From assembly GCF_033568475.1 (NCBI RefSeq), contig NC_133123.1, positions 139,826,062 through 139,890,061 on the forward strand: DNA of 64,000 nucleotides. Reading direction: 5' to 3'. Each line of letters starts with the position of its first letter. The stretch's first letter is position 1. Source of the stretch: Henckelia pumila (taxonomy: Eukaryota; Streptophyta; Magnoliopsida; Lamiales; Gesneriaceae). Shown here one piece after another: positions 23,570 to 35,026 of this stretch. The position numbers were made by a program, and so were the translations under genes. Below the pieces are notes generated by a model, which worked only from the letters and a program-made list of their open reading frames with translations, did no database searches and was not told the DNA's origin.

Positions 23570-26364
23570 TGTGGGGACCCGGGTTGCTAATCTCATCTTA
23601 GGGCAATTAACGATTAATAGACAATTAATCGAACAATAAAAGAATATTCAAACCAAGAGCAAACAAAATTTTTTTTTTTTAAAGAAGGCCCCTCGCTCGA
23701 TCGGGTAAACTTTACCGATCGAGCGAGCACAAAGTAAAAACTCTCGGGTCTGCATCCATATTGGCCTCGCTCGATCGGTGAAACTTTACCGATCGAGCGG
23801 GCATAAAATCTCAACCCTCTGTTTTGCAAAATAAAGGCCTCGCTCGATCGGTGAAATCCTACCGATCGAGCGAGCTGTATTTCCAGAAAATCTGCAGGAA
23901 ACACTCTTATTGTCAACCATGGAACATGTATAAATATACTCTTTAACAAGCTGCTAAATACTATACATGCATTGACAAATTAATCCTAACATTCAAATAC
24001 ATCCATTCTTGAATATAAACTAGGATTTACAGATACATGTACAAGATTCCTTGTCTTCTAACATGTTTATATATAATACATATCAGCTGCTTAAAACCCG
24101 AGTCTCCACTTCTAATCATTCAATCTCGTGCTATCCAAATCACATTTGACTTGCTCATGCCCCCAACCTGATGCAATGCACACATACAAACAAAGTAACA
24201 ACCGGATAACTCCGGTGAGAATAAATCTCAGTATGAAAGACATGCATATACATCATGAAAGAATATGGAATCTATATGTCATACTAATCTAAAATCATAA
24301 AACATGTAATAACATGTAGATCATAGAATCATCATCTATTCTTGAATTCTTAAAGCATAACGATTCATCTACAACAATAGCACACATTCATATCTAGAAT
24401 AGCGTATTACAACATGCTAGCATTTATAACTGCATATCTAAACCATAGAAAATTCTAGGTTAATGCATAAATGCAATGCATGTGCCAAGGAATAGGCTAT
24501 CAAATATGATACCAATAAGCTTAGTTCTTGGGATCCCGGGAAAATAAAATCTTTAACCGACCACCAACTTACCCAATCGAGGTGACGTAAATATCTTAAT
24601 TCCCCTGAATTTGTGCAACTATAGTGAGTCTTCTAGCTCTGGAAGTAAATTTACATTCCGTGCCACTCAACTACAGCCCTCCAAACGTCATATGCACTTT
24701 AGGCCATTCTGCCCTCTGTGCTATTCAAGGTAGGGTTCAAGATGAATGCAACATAATCTGTATGCATTAATCAAATAAATACTGATAAACATCTTGAACA
24801 CATAAGTCAATATTCATAGCAACAAAAGCAAGTAAATCACATAAGAGCACTTAAACAACTAAGTATGTGATTTCAGGATAACTCAAAAACCACCACGTTC
24901 TCGAGTTGTTCTACCTGGCAAGAATAATGTCAACTCATATCTTTCATCGCGATTCAAACCTCTTGAATCTGTTGCTAATGCTGATCATCTCAACGCTAGC
25001 CAAATCGGTCATACTATGTTGTTCATTACAATCAGTGCTACTTGAAGGTGTTTTTTATTCCACTTCAAATACTTCAAGTCATTCGAACTCGAACTCGTCG
25101 ATTCAACTTCGATAATCTTCAATTCAAATCTGAAATAGATTATAACATATCTAAACATCAATGTCCAATCTGAATCGATGTTTCTTGAAAGCTTATACAG
25201 TTCAAATCTTGCTAATACAATCGAAATTCAAACCGACGTCGCAACTATTCGAGTCCGATAAATCTTTCGATTCAAATATCATTATATCTTCATTCTCAAC
25301 ATAATCTCATATTCAATTCATCCACAATAAGCTTAAAGATCAGCTCTAGACATTCATAATGTCTATCAATTCAAAATCTTGAACCGACGGCGTAACGGTA
25401 CGATTTCGAAAATCCCAAAGGCTTTAACATCTTCATAACAAGCATTTCAACTCAATAGCATTACAAATTCAGTAGCTTACACACGTGCATATCAATCCCT
25501 AAATTTCAGATTTTTGATAAATCTTTCAAAATTCATAAACATGTTCAAACGACGATCTTTTCTCAATCCGTCTTAGATGTGCTATCGTCGTATATGCTAG
25601 AACATATTTATACAATCAAATCTTAATTCTAACAACAACTTAAAAATCAAACATGGTAGAACTTCATAAAACTTACTTCAAAACGAAGCACTCGGAGCTG
25701 TGATCGCAAATATATGTTCAATCAGAAATTCTACCAGGCGAATTAATTTTTACGGGAGCTTGAAAGGTTGAAAATTGGCTTAACCCTTTTCTTTTCTTTG
25801 CTCACGGTTTCTTGACTACAATCTGAATGAAATCCATTTCATTTCATATTTAAGGCCCACGTGTGATTCCCACTTGCAAGAAAATTGCATTTTGGTCCCT
25901 CAACTTTGGCATAATTGCAAATTAATCCCCGTACAAGCGATTTAATTCAATTTCAATTCTAAATATTTTAAGAATAATAAAATTTAATTTTAAACTCTAA
26001 ATATTCTCAAATTAAATATTCTCGAATTCAAATTAAATTATTTCGGAACTTATCGCATTTTAGTCCTTGAACTTCTCAATATTTGCAAATGGGTCCTTGC
26101 TCGGATTTCATCCTCAAATTCAATCTTTGATATTTATCATCTTGGAATTCACATCTTAAATTCCATAAATATCAATTCAAATATTTTTAATCTTTTAATC
26201 TAAGAATTCCGGATATTAAAATCCGAAAATCCTCAAATTAAATATTTCTGACCCGAAATTGAAATCTCTAATTTTCATAAATTCTTAAATTCATATTTTC
26301 ACTTTTATTCGAAATTTAAATCTTAAATCCCGTAATTCAGAACTTAATGTTTTCGGGCCTTACA
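23570..26364 (-). repeat. 5' LTR of the LARD-like element
   Basis: On the minus strand it starts TGTAAGGCCC and ends GGGTCCCCACA, 2795 bp. The same ends and most of the body recur in the solo LTR at 59025-61541, which fixes the borders. Near its 3' end it carries three 36-bp palindromes. Confidence 0.9.
23692..23874. repeat. Array of three 36-bp palindromes in the LTR
   Basis: Palindromes at 23692-23727, 23766-23801 and 23839-23874 are spaced 74 and 73 bp apart. Each has a left arm CTCGCTCGATCGG and a right arm CCGATCGAGCGAG (or GGG) around a loop of about 10 nt. The same array, with the same spacing, is in the solo LTR at 59150-59333. Confidence 0.95.
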
Positions 26365-26689
26365 GTTGTTTTCTCTATCTTTGAATTTTTTTTAAAAATC
26401 AAACCAAACAAATCTCACAAATATATTTTAGAAAATAATTTAGTACAAATATTGGTCTAATAAAGAAATTTAACTGGACAAGGTTATATATATACTATAA
26501 CTAATAATAATAATAATAATAATAATAAATCAACCCCGGGCTGGAGCACACCCCAGCCTTTGGGGTGGCTCCGCCCCTGGTCCCGACACATCTCGGGTGC
26601 GGGATCGGGAGAAAAAAAAAATCTCAATTTCTATCGAGACGGGAATCGGGTAAGGGGATTACCGACCCGATTTCACCCCTAGCTTTAAT

Positions 26690-27988
26690 GGGTCCTGAAT
26701 CCAATTCAGAGAACCGAATTGATTCACCTTGAATATACATAGACCGGAAAGGATTATTGTAATTTGTAAATTATAACTTTAATTTGTAGCTCTTCCCCTA
26801 TATATGTGCAAATTAATGACGTCTATAAAGAGCTAAACGGAGAAAATGCATTGAGATTTGAAGCGAGTTAATTTCGGTTGGTAAGAAAAAGCCAAAGTTA
26901 TCATTAAGCCTACAATAAATACTTGGATGAGTACTGTTTGGTTTAATACATGTAAGATGAGGTGATAAAATATTTATGATATAGAGAGTATGTAATTAGG
27001 ATATTGAAAAATATGAGGTTTTGTTTGTATAAGTATTTTAAAAACGTTTTTAGTGTTTATAAGTGAAATATTTTTAAAAAAGTTATTTTCCAAATATAAT
27101 TTTCAAAACAATTTTTTTATGGTTCTGGAATAAAAAAAACTATGGTTAAACGATATTTTAAATAATAACACCATTATAGAATTGATGTTTCATTTTTAAA
27201 TTATATATGCTCTCATTGGCAAAAAAAATAAAAAAATTATGCTATCATGATCTTCTCAAATTTAACTAAATGTAATAATTAAAATAAGGGAAAACTGCAA
27301 TTTTCGTTCTTTATATTTGTCATTTTGCAATTTCGATCATCTATGTTTTCATATTTTAGTTTTAGTCATGCATGTTTCGATTTTTGGCAATTTCAGTCCT
27401 TTTTATTCAAAAATGCTTATGTCGTCAGCTCACATCAGCACTGCATTTGTGCCACATCAGAAAAATGACTAAAATTGTCAAAAAAATAAAGATAGCGGAC
27501 TAAAACTGAAATCTAAAAATATAGAGGACCAAAATCGCAAAATAATAAACATATAAGACTAAAAAAACAATTTTCCCTTAAAATAATTTATTTTGAAAAT
27601 TTTCTGAAACTCTATACTACATAGTTAAATGATAATTAAATCCGTAAAAAAAATATAAATAATTTGAAACATGCGAGTATAAACAACAAGATTCCAATTC
27701 ATAAGAAATATTAATGTTCATTCTATATATATATGAATAAGTTTAGAATTTCAAATATATATTTAAATCGAATCGATACCTATTTTAAACAAATTAAACA
27801 AACACAGTAGCAAATCAGATGGTCTAAATGAATGACAAGCCATCTTGGAATCATCTGTGGCTTTAAACATTATTATTACCAAAATTTGTCACTTTTAGCT
27901 CTCCTCTCTCTCCCTCTACATTTACTCATCTTTGCCCGCCAACAACCCATTTCTCATTCAGATTACGGTAACATTTTTTTGTACTTTC

Positions 27989-28030
<42 letters not shown>

Positions 28031-28055
28031 TCTCCGGCGCGGCGGCGAATGATCG
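26690..28055. other. Intergenic region with a MITE
   Basis: No gene is seen. It holds the Mutator-like MITE at 27288-27577 and a TA microsatellite at about 27993-28025, just upstream of the ARID-HMG start codon. Confidence 0.5.
27288..27577. mobile_element. Mutator-like MITE
   Basis: The element is 290 bp, begins GGGAAAACTGCAATTTT and ends AACAATTTTCCC, and is flanked by a perfect 9-bp target duplication TTAAAATAA (27279-27287 and 27578-27586). Nine-base duplications are typical of Mutator-like elements. It has long complementary halves and no coding capacity. Relatives are at 41669-41981 and 12695-12984. Confidence 0.85.
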
Positions 28056-30043
28056 ATGTCGCCTGAAACAGCAATTCTTGGCTGCAATGGAGTTCCGGGC
28101 AAGCCTTATCCCGTCGCTTTAGCCTCCCATGAAGATGTTGTCAAGGATCATATACTCTTCTTGAACACTCTTCGAAGCTTCCACACCTCTCTGGGCTCCA
28201 AATTTATGTACGTATAATATACATTTTCTCCTACAAGATTAATTTTCACATTTTTTGCATGTAATAAGTCATGTAATTATATATATCCTTACCTTTTTTT
28301 AATTTGGTGGAATTAATTAAAGGGTTCCGGTGATTGGAGGGAAGGGGCTGAATCTGCATGTTCTATATGTGGAGGTCACTAAAAGAGGCGGCTACGATAA
28401 GGTCTGATTATTTAATTAATTATAAACATTTCATAATATATGCAAGAGACACATATGTTTTAGCAAATTTTTTTTTTCTTCTAATTATTTCCTTAAAATT
28501 ATTAATGATTTTTCCTGGGAATTAATATAAAAAGGTGGTGACGGAGAAAAAATGGAGAGAAATTAGTTCAGTGTTTGATTTCTCGGCAAAAACCACCAGC
28601 GCTTCTTATGCATTAAGGAAACATTATTACACTCTCCTCCACCGCTACGAGCTGGTTTACTTCTTCAGGCTTCAAGGTTCCATTCTTGCGCAAGCAGCTG
28701 GTATAATTAATTAATTAATTATTTAAAATCATGACTATTTTTGTTTTTCAAAGTTAATTAATTTTTGTTACTTTTTCTTCACATATATATTATGGATATT
28801 AATTTTGGATCCAAAAGGAGCATGGAATCGTAATAAATTTAGTACTGATTCAACTTTTTGGGGAGGTGAAGTATCTTTTCAAGAAATCATATTTCTGTTT
28901 GAATTATTGCATGTGAATGTTATATATATTTGAAAGAATAATTCTGTCCTTGAAAAGAATAGATATTGCCTGCAGAAGAAAATCTTGGACCTATAGAAGA
29001 GTAGGCATCATTAATTGAAGAGCAAAGTTGATGATAATAAATTACATAGGAACCACACATCTTTTAATTTCTCTGCCACAAACGTTATTGTTTCATATTC
29101 TGTGGGTACTGGTAAAGTTTGCTTGGCTATTCACATTTTTTTTTTCCTTTTTTTAAATTAATTAATTTATATACTATATAAAGTTTTTGAGTCTTAAATC
29201 TAATATAATGTCCATATTTGATGTGGATATAGTTCATGATGATCGCCAACGTTGTCCACCCCAATATAATTAATTTCTTCTATTTAAATTAAATCACCCT
29301 AATATATGTTCGGCCCGATTTAAACTGACCTATCCAAAACAAAAGGTAGCATCGTCTGAGATGATGTTACGGTAAATCGTTCGATTCATATATATAATAA
29401 AAAATAATATTTTTGATATAAAAAATTACACTTTTTTCACGAACAAAACATCTCATAACTTTACGCGACCGTGACAGCCTGTTCCTCTTTCCAAGCAATT
29501 GGAACGATTGATGGAAAATTCGATTGTGGATACCTGGTTTCGATCAAAGTTGGGGAGGAGACACTAAATGGTGTGCTGTATCATATTCCAAGCTGTCATG
29601 TTGGTGATCATTCTGCGTTGATTCCTCGACCCTGCAACGCTATCATACGCTACACCCCACAGCTTCACCAGACAGGTCTCAGGAAAGAAAGAAGAAGGAG
29701 AAGGAGAAGAAGAGGAGGAGATCCGGGCCGTCCGAAACCCAACAGGAGCGGATACAACTTCTTTTTTGCTGAAAGGCATTCGCATCTGAAATCGCTGTAC
29801 CCGAATAAAGAGAGGGAGTTCACGAAGATGATAGGGGAGTCATGGAACAAGCTCTCCTCTGAAGAAAGGATGGTACGACTACTATATAATTTGGTATCCA
29901 TGCATGCATATATATATATATATTCACGTGCATCATTTGTAACACAGATTTACCAAGGCTATGGAGTCCAGGACAAAGAAAGATATCAGAAAGAAATGAA
30001 AGAATACAGGGAGAGACTGAAGATAGAGCAAGCCCATTATTAA
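28056..30043 (+). CDS. ARID and HMG-box DNA-binding protein (HMGB9/10/15-like)
   Basis: Exons 28056-28207, 28323-28401, 28535-28700, 29478-29872 and 29948-30043 give 295 residues with consistent phases and GT-AG introns. An N-terminal ARID domain (about residues 30-125; VPVIGGKGLNLHVLYVEVTK, GGYDKV, KWREISSVF, LLHRYE) is followed by a conserved IDGKFDCGYLVSIKVG block (143-158), a basic run of arginines (about 201-211), and an HMG box (about 217-290; PKPNRSGYNFFF, KEREFTKMIGESW). This plant-only architecture binds AT-rich DNA in the nucleus and acts in transcription, with pollen roles known for Arabidopsis members. Family members run about 320-450 residues, so this one is short. A possible extra 48-nt exon at 28818-28865 would keep phase and add 16 residues. 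The intron 3 acceptor at 29476-29477 has a weak pyrimidine tract. Confidence 0.88.
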
Positions 30044-30747
30044 GCTCAAGCATTATGATTATGTGTATGCATGGGAATTGGGAAAGTCAAAAAGGAAATG
30101 CAGAATACATATGAAACTTGAAACTCTAGCTAGCCTTATAACTTCACCTTCAATGTCGTGACGCTTAGTTTTCTATTTTGGTAAACATAATTCCTTTTTT
30201 TCTCCATTTCCTCTTCATCTCGAAGTTTTTCTTTATTACCAATTTTCTCGCAGTGATGGACTTAAATTGCACAAAAACAAAAAACAAGCACTCCATATAA
30301 CCAAGTTTTGAAAGAAAGCGCTCAATCTTTTTCTGTTTACACCTAACCAAGGGAGACTTGTACTTTAATACATAGTATAGATATAAATATAATATTATCA
30401 ATTTTTAATTGTTTTTTTTTTAATAAGGAGACAAGAACCCTAATGGGCTTTCTTTCATGGTTATTTAACTGAAGAGCAACAAATGATCCAAAAGTAGGCT
30501 CAAGATGTGGGCTTTGACTTAGTTCTTACATTGAAGCCCAATTACTGTACGGCCTCACAAACAAGGAAAAATACTCCTTCACAGCTAATCAAACCAATTT
30601 TATTTTTTTCATTTTTTTTTTGTTTTGGGGGTCAGCAAATTGGGTGGGATCACAGTGGAACACGATCCCTTTCAATTTTCGCCTTTATTTTCGCTGGTTC
30701 ACCGCCATAACAAATTCCTCCCTCCTGAATTAGATAATTCATCGGAT
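30044..30747. other. Spacer between ARID-HMG and DNL genes
   Basis: This holds the 3' untranslated region of the ARID-HMG gene and the promoter/5' leader of the DNL gene. A frame open from 30625 runs in phase into the DNL coding start at 30748. No other gene is seen. Confidence 0.5.
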
Positions 30748-33068
30748 ATGGAAACCATAACCACCACCACCGGCGCCGTTTCTCTGCCGATATTCTCCCC
30801 CTGTAAATCCAAGGATCTTTCTACCCGGCGTCTCCTCCGCTTTTCCTCCGTCCCCAGAAGTCAGCTCTCTTTTTTCCCCCCTTAATTTTTCTCTCCTTTT
30901 TGTTATTCAGCTCTCTGATGCTTTTGATTCCCTGTTTGTTTGTTTTTTTTGCAGATAGTAACGGTGGTAAGAATAACTGCGAGCCCGATCCCCAATCCGA
31001 TTGTGCTGATTCTGCTCTCGTCCCCGTTCTCAGGAATCGAACGCTCTCCAAGGTACATACTTGCGTTTTGAATTTTCCCTTTTTTATTTTTTCGATGATT
31101 TTTATGATTTGCTTTATTTCTTCTTCCCTTCCAGCTCCTTCTTTTTTATGGAACTCGAACTTTTGATTCATGGAAATTACTGCTGTTAAATAGCTGAGAA
31201 ACTTTCTTTTTTACTGAACTCAATTTTGATTTGGGTTTGCGTATTTCTGTAGGATGCAGCGATGGGGTTGGTTTTAAGTGCTGCGAACGTGAGAGGTTGG
31301 ACTACAGGATCAGGCATGGAGGGACCATCGGTTCCAGTCGGGTCGGATTCTGATTCGGATATGGAACGGGTGTCCACTTTCCCGTGGTCACTCTTCACAA
31401 AATCCCCAAGGCGTCGGATGCGCGTGGCCTTTACTTGCAATGTTTGTGGCCAGCGTACTACTCGGGCCATCAATCCACATGCCTACACCGATGGCACCGT
31501 CTTTGTACAGGTACCCGTCTACATAAAAGTTCAAGTTTTTTTCCCCGAAAGTTCAAGTTTAATTTTTATTTTTATAAAAACGATAACTTTCGCGCATGCG
31601 CATTAATATTAGGATTGTTATCTTGTGGGTAATATTGGGCACTATCCTCCACAGGGTCGGAGCCAGAAAAATCAAATAAGGGGGGCGAGATGAACGAACA
31701 CATATATTTCGAGTGAATAACTTACATAAAAAATAGAAACCATCACAAAATCCTTATATATATTTATAATATACCCAAAAACAAAAAACACTTCACATGA
31801 AAAAGAAAAACTTACCGTGTGTCGGTGTGTACAAAAAATCAAAGATGAAAGATCATATAATAATGATATAAAATTGCAACTCCGAAAATCTGAGAAATAG
31901 AGATGTAGAAATTTGATCGAGATTTTTTTTAGGGATTTGGAGAAAATCTGGAATAGATAGCTTCTCACTTGTTTTCTTCTTTTTATCAGTTTGTCTTCTC
32001 ACGTTTTTAGTTAATTTTTATTTATTTTAACGTTTTTAATCTTTATTTAAGAAATAATATTTTAAAGGAAAAAATAACTAAAAAGATTTGGCCCACTCGC
32101 CCCACCTCCCCCCCCCCCCCCCCAAAACCCACCGTCTCCCTCTACCCCCCACCCCCTGTTCAGCTTAAAAATTGAGGGAGGGCGGCTGCCCCCACTGCCC
32201 CCCCCTTCCCTTCGTCTCTGATCCTGGGTTTATTTTAGTGGTTGTTGAATATGGGTGAATCTATTGAGCAATCAGTATGGTTTAACTAGTGAGAGGACGA
32301 GGAAAATATGACAACTTTGTGACCAGATGATTTGACCATGATGATTTAGTGTACTTTAGGGTCGTTGAGGGGGAGATGTTAAGTTTAAGAATGTAATGAT
32401 GAAAATTCAAGATTTTTCGTCGAAGGTAGACTTACTGGTGCATCTCTATGCAATGCCGTAACCATTATTGTCGGCCTATAGTGCACGCATCTAGCTTTGA
32501 GGCTCAGTTCTTCTGCAGTGCGCCTTCAACGCAAATCAAAGGCTCATTCTTTTTGATGAAGCTGACTCCTCGTGTTTGTTTGCTTTTTAAGTGATGCCTT
32601 AAATGTGGGTTTGGTAAATGTAAAGTAAATTGTAAGATTATGGTCATTTATTATCCCAACTGTTGGATAAGTATATACTTTAGTGTCGTTTGATAATGTG
32701 AACGGATCTTATCTCTGAGCAAGTTACTAGGGATACATCTTCGAGTTGTGTCTATGCACTATGCTGTCCTTGAGCCTAAAGTGCATATTACACTTTTTAT
32801 TAAGTAGCTTACACATTAGAGAACACGACATTTAGTTTTTATCATTGGAGTACTATATCTTAGAACAGTCATTTAATGGAATTCTTTTGTATTCTGGCAG
32901 TGTTGTGGGTGCAATATATTTCATAAACTGGTGGATAACTTGAATCTCTTCCATGACATGAAATGCTATGTCAATTCGAGCTTCAACCCGGGCGGAGAGA
33001 ATGCTATTGGCTTCAAGTATTTTGACATGGATGAGAACAGCAATGATGATATATTTCCACCCATATGA
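30748..33068 (+). CDS. DNL-type zinc-ribbon protein (Zim17/Hsp70-escort family)
   Basis: Four exons (30748-30859, 30955-31052, 31253-31510, 32901-33068) give 211 residues with consistent phases. The N-terminus is rich in S, T and R with few acids, a likely organelle transit peptide. The DNL domain is C-terminal: zinc-binding CxxC at residues 132-135 (FTCNVCGQR) and CxxC at 157-160 (CCGC), then HKLVDNL at 164-170. The second CxxC begins exactly at the exon 4 boundary. Family members keep organellar Hsp70 soluble and assist protein import or folding in mitochondria or chloroplasts; which organelle is not decidable here. ATG 30748 is chosen because it opens the transit-like region; an upstream in-frame ATG at 30625 would add 41 residues. 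Intron 3 (1.4 kb) contains a hAT-like insertion. Confidence 0.9.
31652..32226. mobile_element. hAT-like non-autonomous element in DNL intron 3
   Basis: The left end CAGGGTCGGAGCCAG and the right end (read inverted, CAGGATCAGAGACGAAGG) resemble the CAGGGGCGGAGCC ends of the nested element at 18651-26579. Inside are AT-rich sequence and a C-rich block with a poly-C run at about 32108-32123. No target duplication is clear, so it is probably old. Confidence 0.55.
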
Positions 33069-33488
33069 AAGGTGGCATATGGAAGCATGTTAGGTATTGT
33101 TTTACCTGTTAAACGTGCCTTTGTTGGGCCTATAGGGGAACTGTGTATTATTGTGCATGTAAATAGAGATGTGGCGGTTAACTATGGTTGAATAAGTAGT
33201 GTTAACGCAAAGCTTGTATAGATGTTTATAAAAGCAGATGCCTACGATTTAATGGCGCATATTTATGGGTTAACAACACACACACTAATGAGGAGCAGGA
33301 TTTTTACTTGAATTGGTTTGTGTTTTGAATATTGTGAAAGAATTAAATGGAATGGTAGGCCCAATATATGTTCCTCTTTTTAAGATCGTTGGTCCCTTTA
33401 ATCTTGCCTATATGAAATAAAATACATTATGAATTTGCATACCTCTCCATAAACAAATAACATTGGCAAGGGAAAAGGTTTGAGTGGG

Positions 33489-33544
<56 letters not shown>

Positions 33545-34072
33545 CTTTTTTTTTTTTTTTTTCTGAAAGCCAATTTCCCTCTCCAAGAAAATTTAGAAAA
33601 AAAAATCATATCATTAAATTCCATTTCAATTTACCATTTTATCATTTCTCAAGAATATTATATTAAGTAATGTTTTAAAATTTTCAAATACCTCACCCCT
33701 AATAATTATCTGTATAAACATCAGTTCAATATTTAGTTGAAGAAAAACTGAGCTCAAATAATGGTAGCAATCGAAAACAATTGTACGACATATATTTGCA
33801 AATTGCAACTAATAAAACCATTCTAACAAACTGCGTCCACAAAATATAGAATTAAACTCCTACCACATTAAAAACTTGTCTTTAGTTCTTCCACAATTCC
33901 TACCTCACATTCCAAATATCCAATCCCACATAACAGGATATCTCCTTCCACATTATCCAACCTCCGACTATCACACTATATTTAAAAAAGCAATCATTTC
34001 CTTCCTCGTATAAATTAAATCCCATAGTTGATTCTGTCCAATACCCTTTTCACGTCACCCGTATACTAAAGA
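33069..34072. other. DNL 3' region and plastocyanin promoter
   Basis: It contains the 3' untranslated region of the DNL gene, a long (AT)n microsatellite (about 33494-33541), a poly-T run and the plastocyanin upstream region. No additional gene is seen. Confidence 0.5.
33977..34019 (+). promoter_or_regulatory. Candidate plastocyanin core promoter
   Basis: Two TATA-like words lie upstream of the ATG at 34073: TATATTTAAA (about 33978) and TATAAATTAA (about 34011). The first would leave a leader of about 65 nt and the second about 30 nt. A GGATAA I-box core on the minus strand (in CATTATCC near 33950) would suit a light-regulated gene. This is inference from motif position only. Confidence 0.4.
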
Positions 34073-34576
34073 ATGGCCACTGTTGCATTTACTACTGTTA
34101 CAATTCCATCTTGCACTGGCCTCAAGGCTGGTGTCTCATCGTCGAAAGCCTCGGCCATCAAAGTATCCGCCACCCCCGTTGCCTCGAGGCTTGCTGTCAA
34201 AGCCTCACTTAAAGAGTTCGGAGTGGGGGTTGCTGCCACCGTAGCCAGCGCAATCTTGGCAAGCAATGCCTTGGCTGTCGAGATAAAGCTTGGTGGTGAT
34301 GATGGCTCACTAGCTTTTGTCCCTGCAAACATTGAAGTGGCATCAGGAGAGAAACTCACCTTCACAAACAATGCTGGATTCCCACACAACGTGCTTTTCG
34401 ATGAAGATGAGGTCCCGTCAGGAGTCGATGTATCGAAAATTTCGATGTCTGAGGAGAATCTTCTCAATGCTAAAGGAGAGGTTTATGAAGTGACTTTGGT
34501 AGAGAAAGGAACTTACAGCTTCTATTGTGCTCCTCACCAAGGAGCTGGAATGGTTGGGAAAGTGACTGTGAAATAG
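34073..34576 (+). CDS. PETE: Plastocyanin precursor, chloroplastic
   Basis: One intronless frame of 167 residues. Residues 1-68 are a bipartite transit peptide: an S/T/K-rich stromal part, then a hydrophobic thylakoid signal ([18 protein letters not shown]) with an AxA-type cleavage site before V69. The mature protein is 99 residues, the standard length. The four type-1 copper ligands are all present: H37, C84, H87 and M92 of the mature chain (H105, C152, H155, M160 of the precursor), in GFPHNV and [10 protein letters not shown]. The acidic patch (FDEDEVP and SEEN) for docking to cytochrome f and photosystem I is present. It carries electrons from cytochrome b6f to photosystem I in the thylakoid lumen. 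It appears fully functional. Confidence 0.98.
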   Translation: MATVAFTTVTIPSCTGLKAGVSSSKASAIKVSATPVASRLAVKASLKEFGVGVAATVASAILASNALAVEIKLGGDDGSLAFVPANIEVASGEKLTFTNNAGFPHNVLFDEDEVPSGVDVSKISMSEENLLNAKGEVYEVTLVEKGTYSFYCAPHQGAGMVGKVTVK

Positions 34577-35026
34577 GTTTTTTTTGCTGTGTGTGTGATT
34601 TGCTATGTTGCTGAATGCTTAAAGAATCTTATTTTTTGCATCACTTTATCGACATGATATAAATGTATCAAAGTCAGATTTTTTCATGAGTTGTTCGCTT
34701 TTTGTGTGAATGAATCTTATAAACCATGCATATAATCCACCACTTTACATATGTACTTTTCATTTTTCACGATACATTGATATGAGAAAGAAACAATCTA
34801 TAAGACAATTTTCATATATCCAACAATAAAGATATCAACAAAACAACTGCCTAAACCAAATTATAGTCCCACACACTATCATGTTCTCTTTGATTTCTTC
34901 TGTATTTGTCGATCTTTGGCTTATGAAGTTCAGATTCCATAGACGTCCTTCGTTCACACATCGATACATTAAAAGATCGATGAAGCTAAAGATTTAGACA
35001 GCAATCCGAGCCACTAAGTATTAGTT
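34577..35026. other. Convergent 3' regions of plastocyanin and the MFS gene
   Basis: The two genes end toward each other, 450 bp apart. The stretch should hold both 3' untranslated regions. No other feature is seen. Confidence 0.5.

Larger units (their letters stand above)
18888..26364 (-). mobile_element. Non-coding LTR retroelement (LARD-like), minus orientation
   Basis: Read right to left: a full LTR (26364-23570), a primer-binding site complementary to initiator tRNA-Met (23564-23553), a long internal region with no retroviral protein domain, a GAGGACGAAATC word and purine tract just before the second LTR (as in Ty3 elements), and a partial second LTR (19967-19321). The segment 18888-19320 repeats the internal piece 22686-23119. 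Lack of any gag or pol points to a large non-autonomous derivative mobilised by a Ty3 relative. It is incomplete and rearranged at its far end, with no visible target duplication. The two LTR portions differ by a few percent by eye, so it is not ancient. Confidence 0.85.
18651..26579 (+). mobile_element. Second hAT-type element nested in the first
   Basis: The left end CAGGGGCGTAGCCAG and right end TGGCTCCGCCCCTG form imperfect terminal inverted repeats. An 8-bp target duplication GTCCCGAC (18643-18650 and 26580-26587) lies within the host hAT sequence, which reads on without gap when the insert is removed. Only 18651-18887 and 26365-26579 look like this element's own, non-coding sequence. 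The rest is an LTR element of about 7.5 kb. A weaker relative sits in the intron at 31652-32226. Confidence 0.88.
18058..26681 (+). mobile_element. hAT-type non-autonomous element, copy 2, interrupted by a nest
   Basis: The left end TAGGGGTGGCAAA and right end TTTCACCCCTA are flanked by an 8-bp target duplication GCTTTAAT (18050-18057 and 26682-26689). The element's own sequence is 18058-18650 plus 26588-26681, colinear with copies 1 and 3, about 690 bp without the insert. A second hAT element (18651-26579) entered near its right end, making its own 8-bp duplication. Confidence 0.92.

Noticed and set aside
23692-23874. Regularly spaced palindromic repeats resembling a CRISPR array
   Set aside because: The spacers are similar between two LTR copies and the repeats lie inside a plant LTR retroelement with a tRNA-Met primer site; there is no cas gene and the host is a plant.
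32108-32123. Poly-C run as a possible i-motif or quadruplex regulator
   Set aside because: It lies in a transposon-like insert within an intron and shows no sign of conservation; homopolymer length may also be a sequencing artefact.
33484-33586. Frames of alternating Y and I on both strands
   Set aside because: They are translations of the (AT)n microsatellite.
34066-34467. 133-codon frame antisense to plastocyanin
   Set aside because: Mirror of a GC-rich coding region; its composition is explained by the sense codons.
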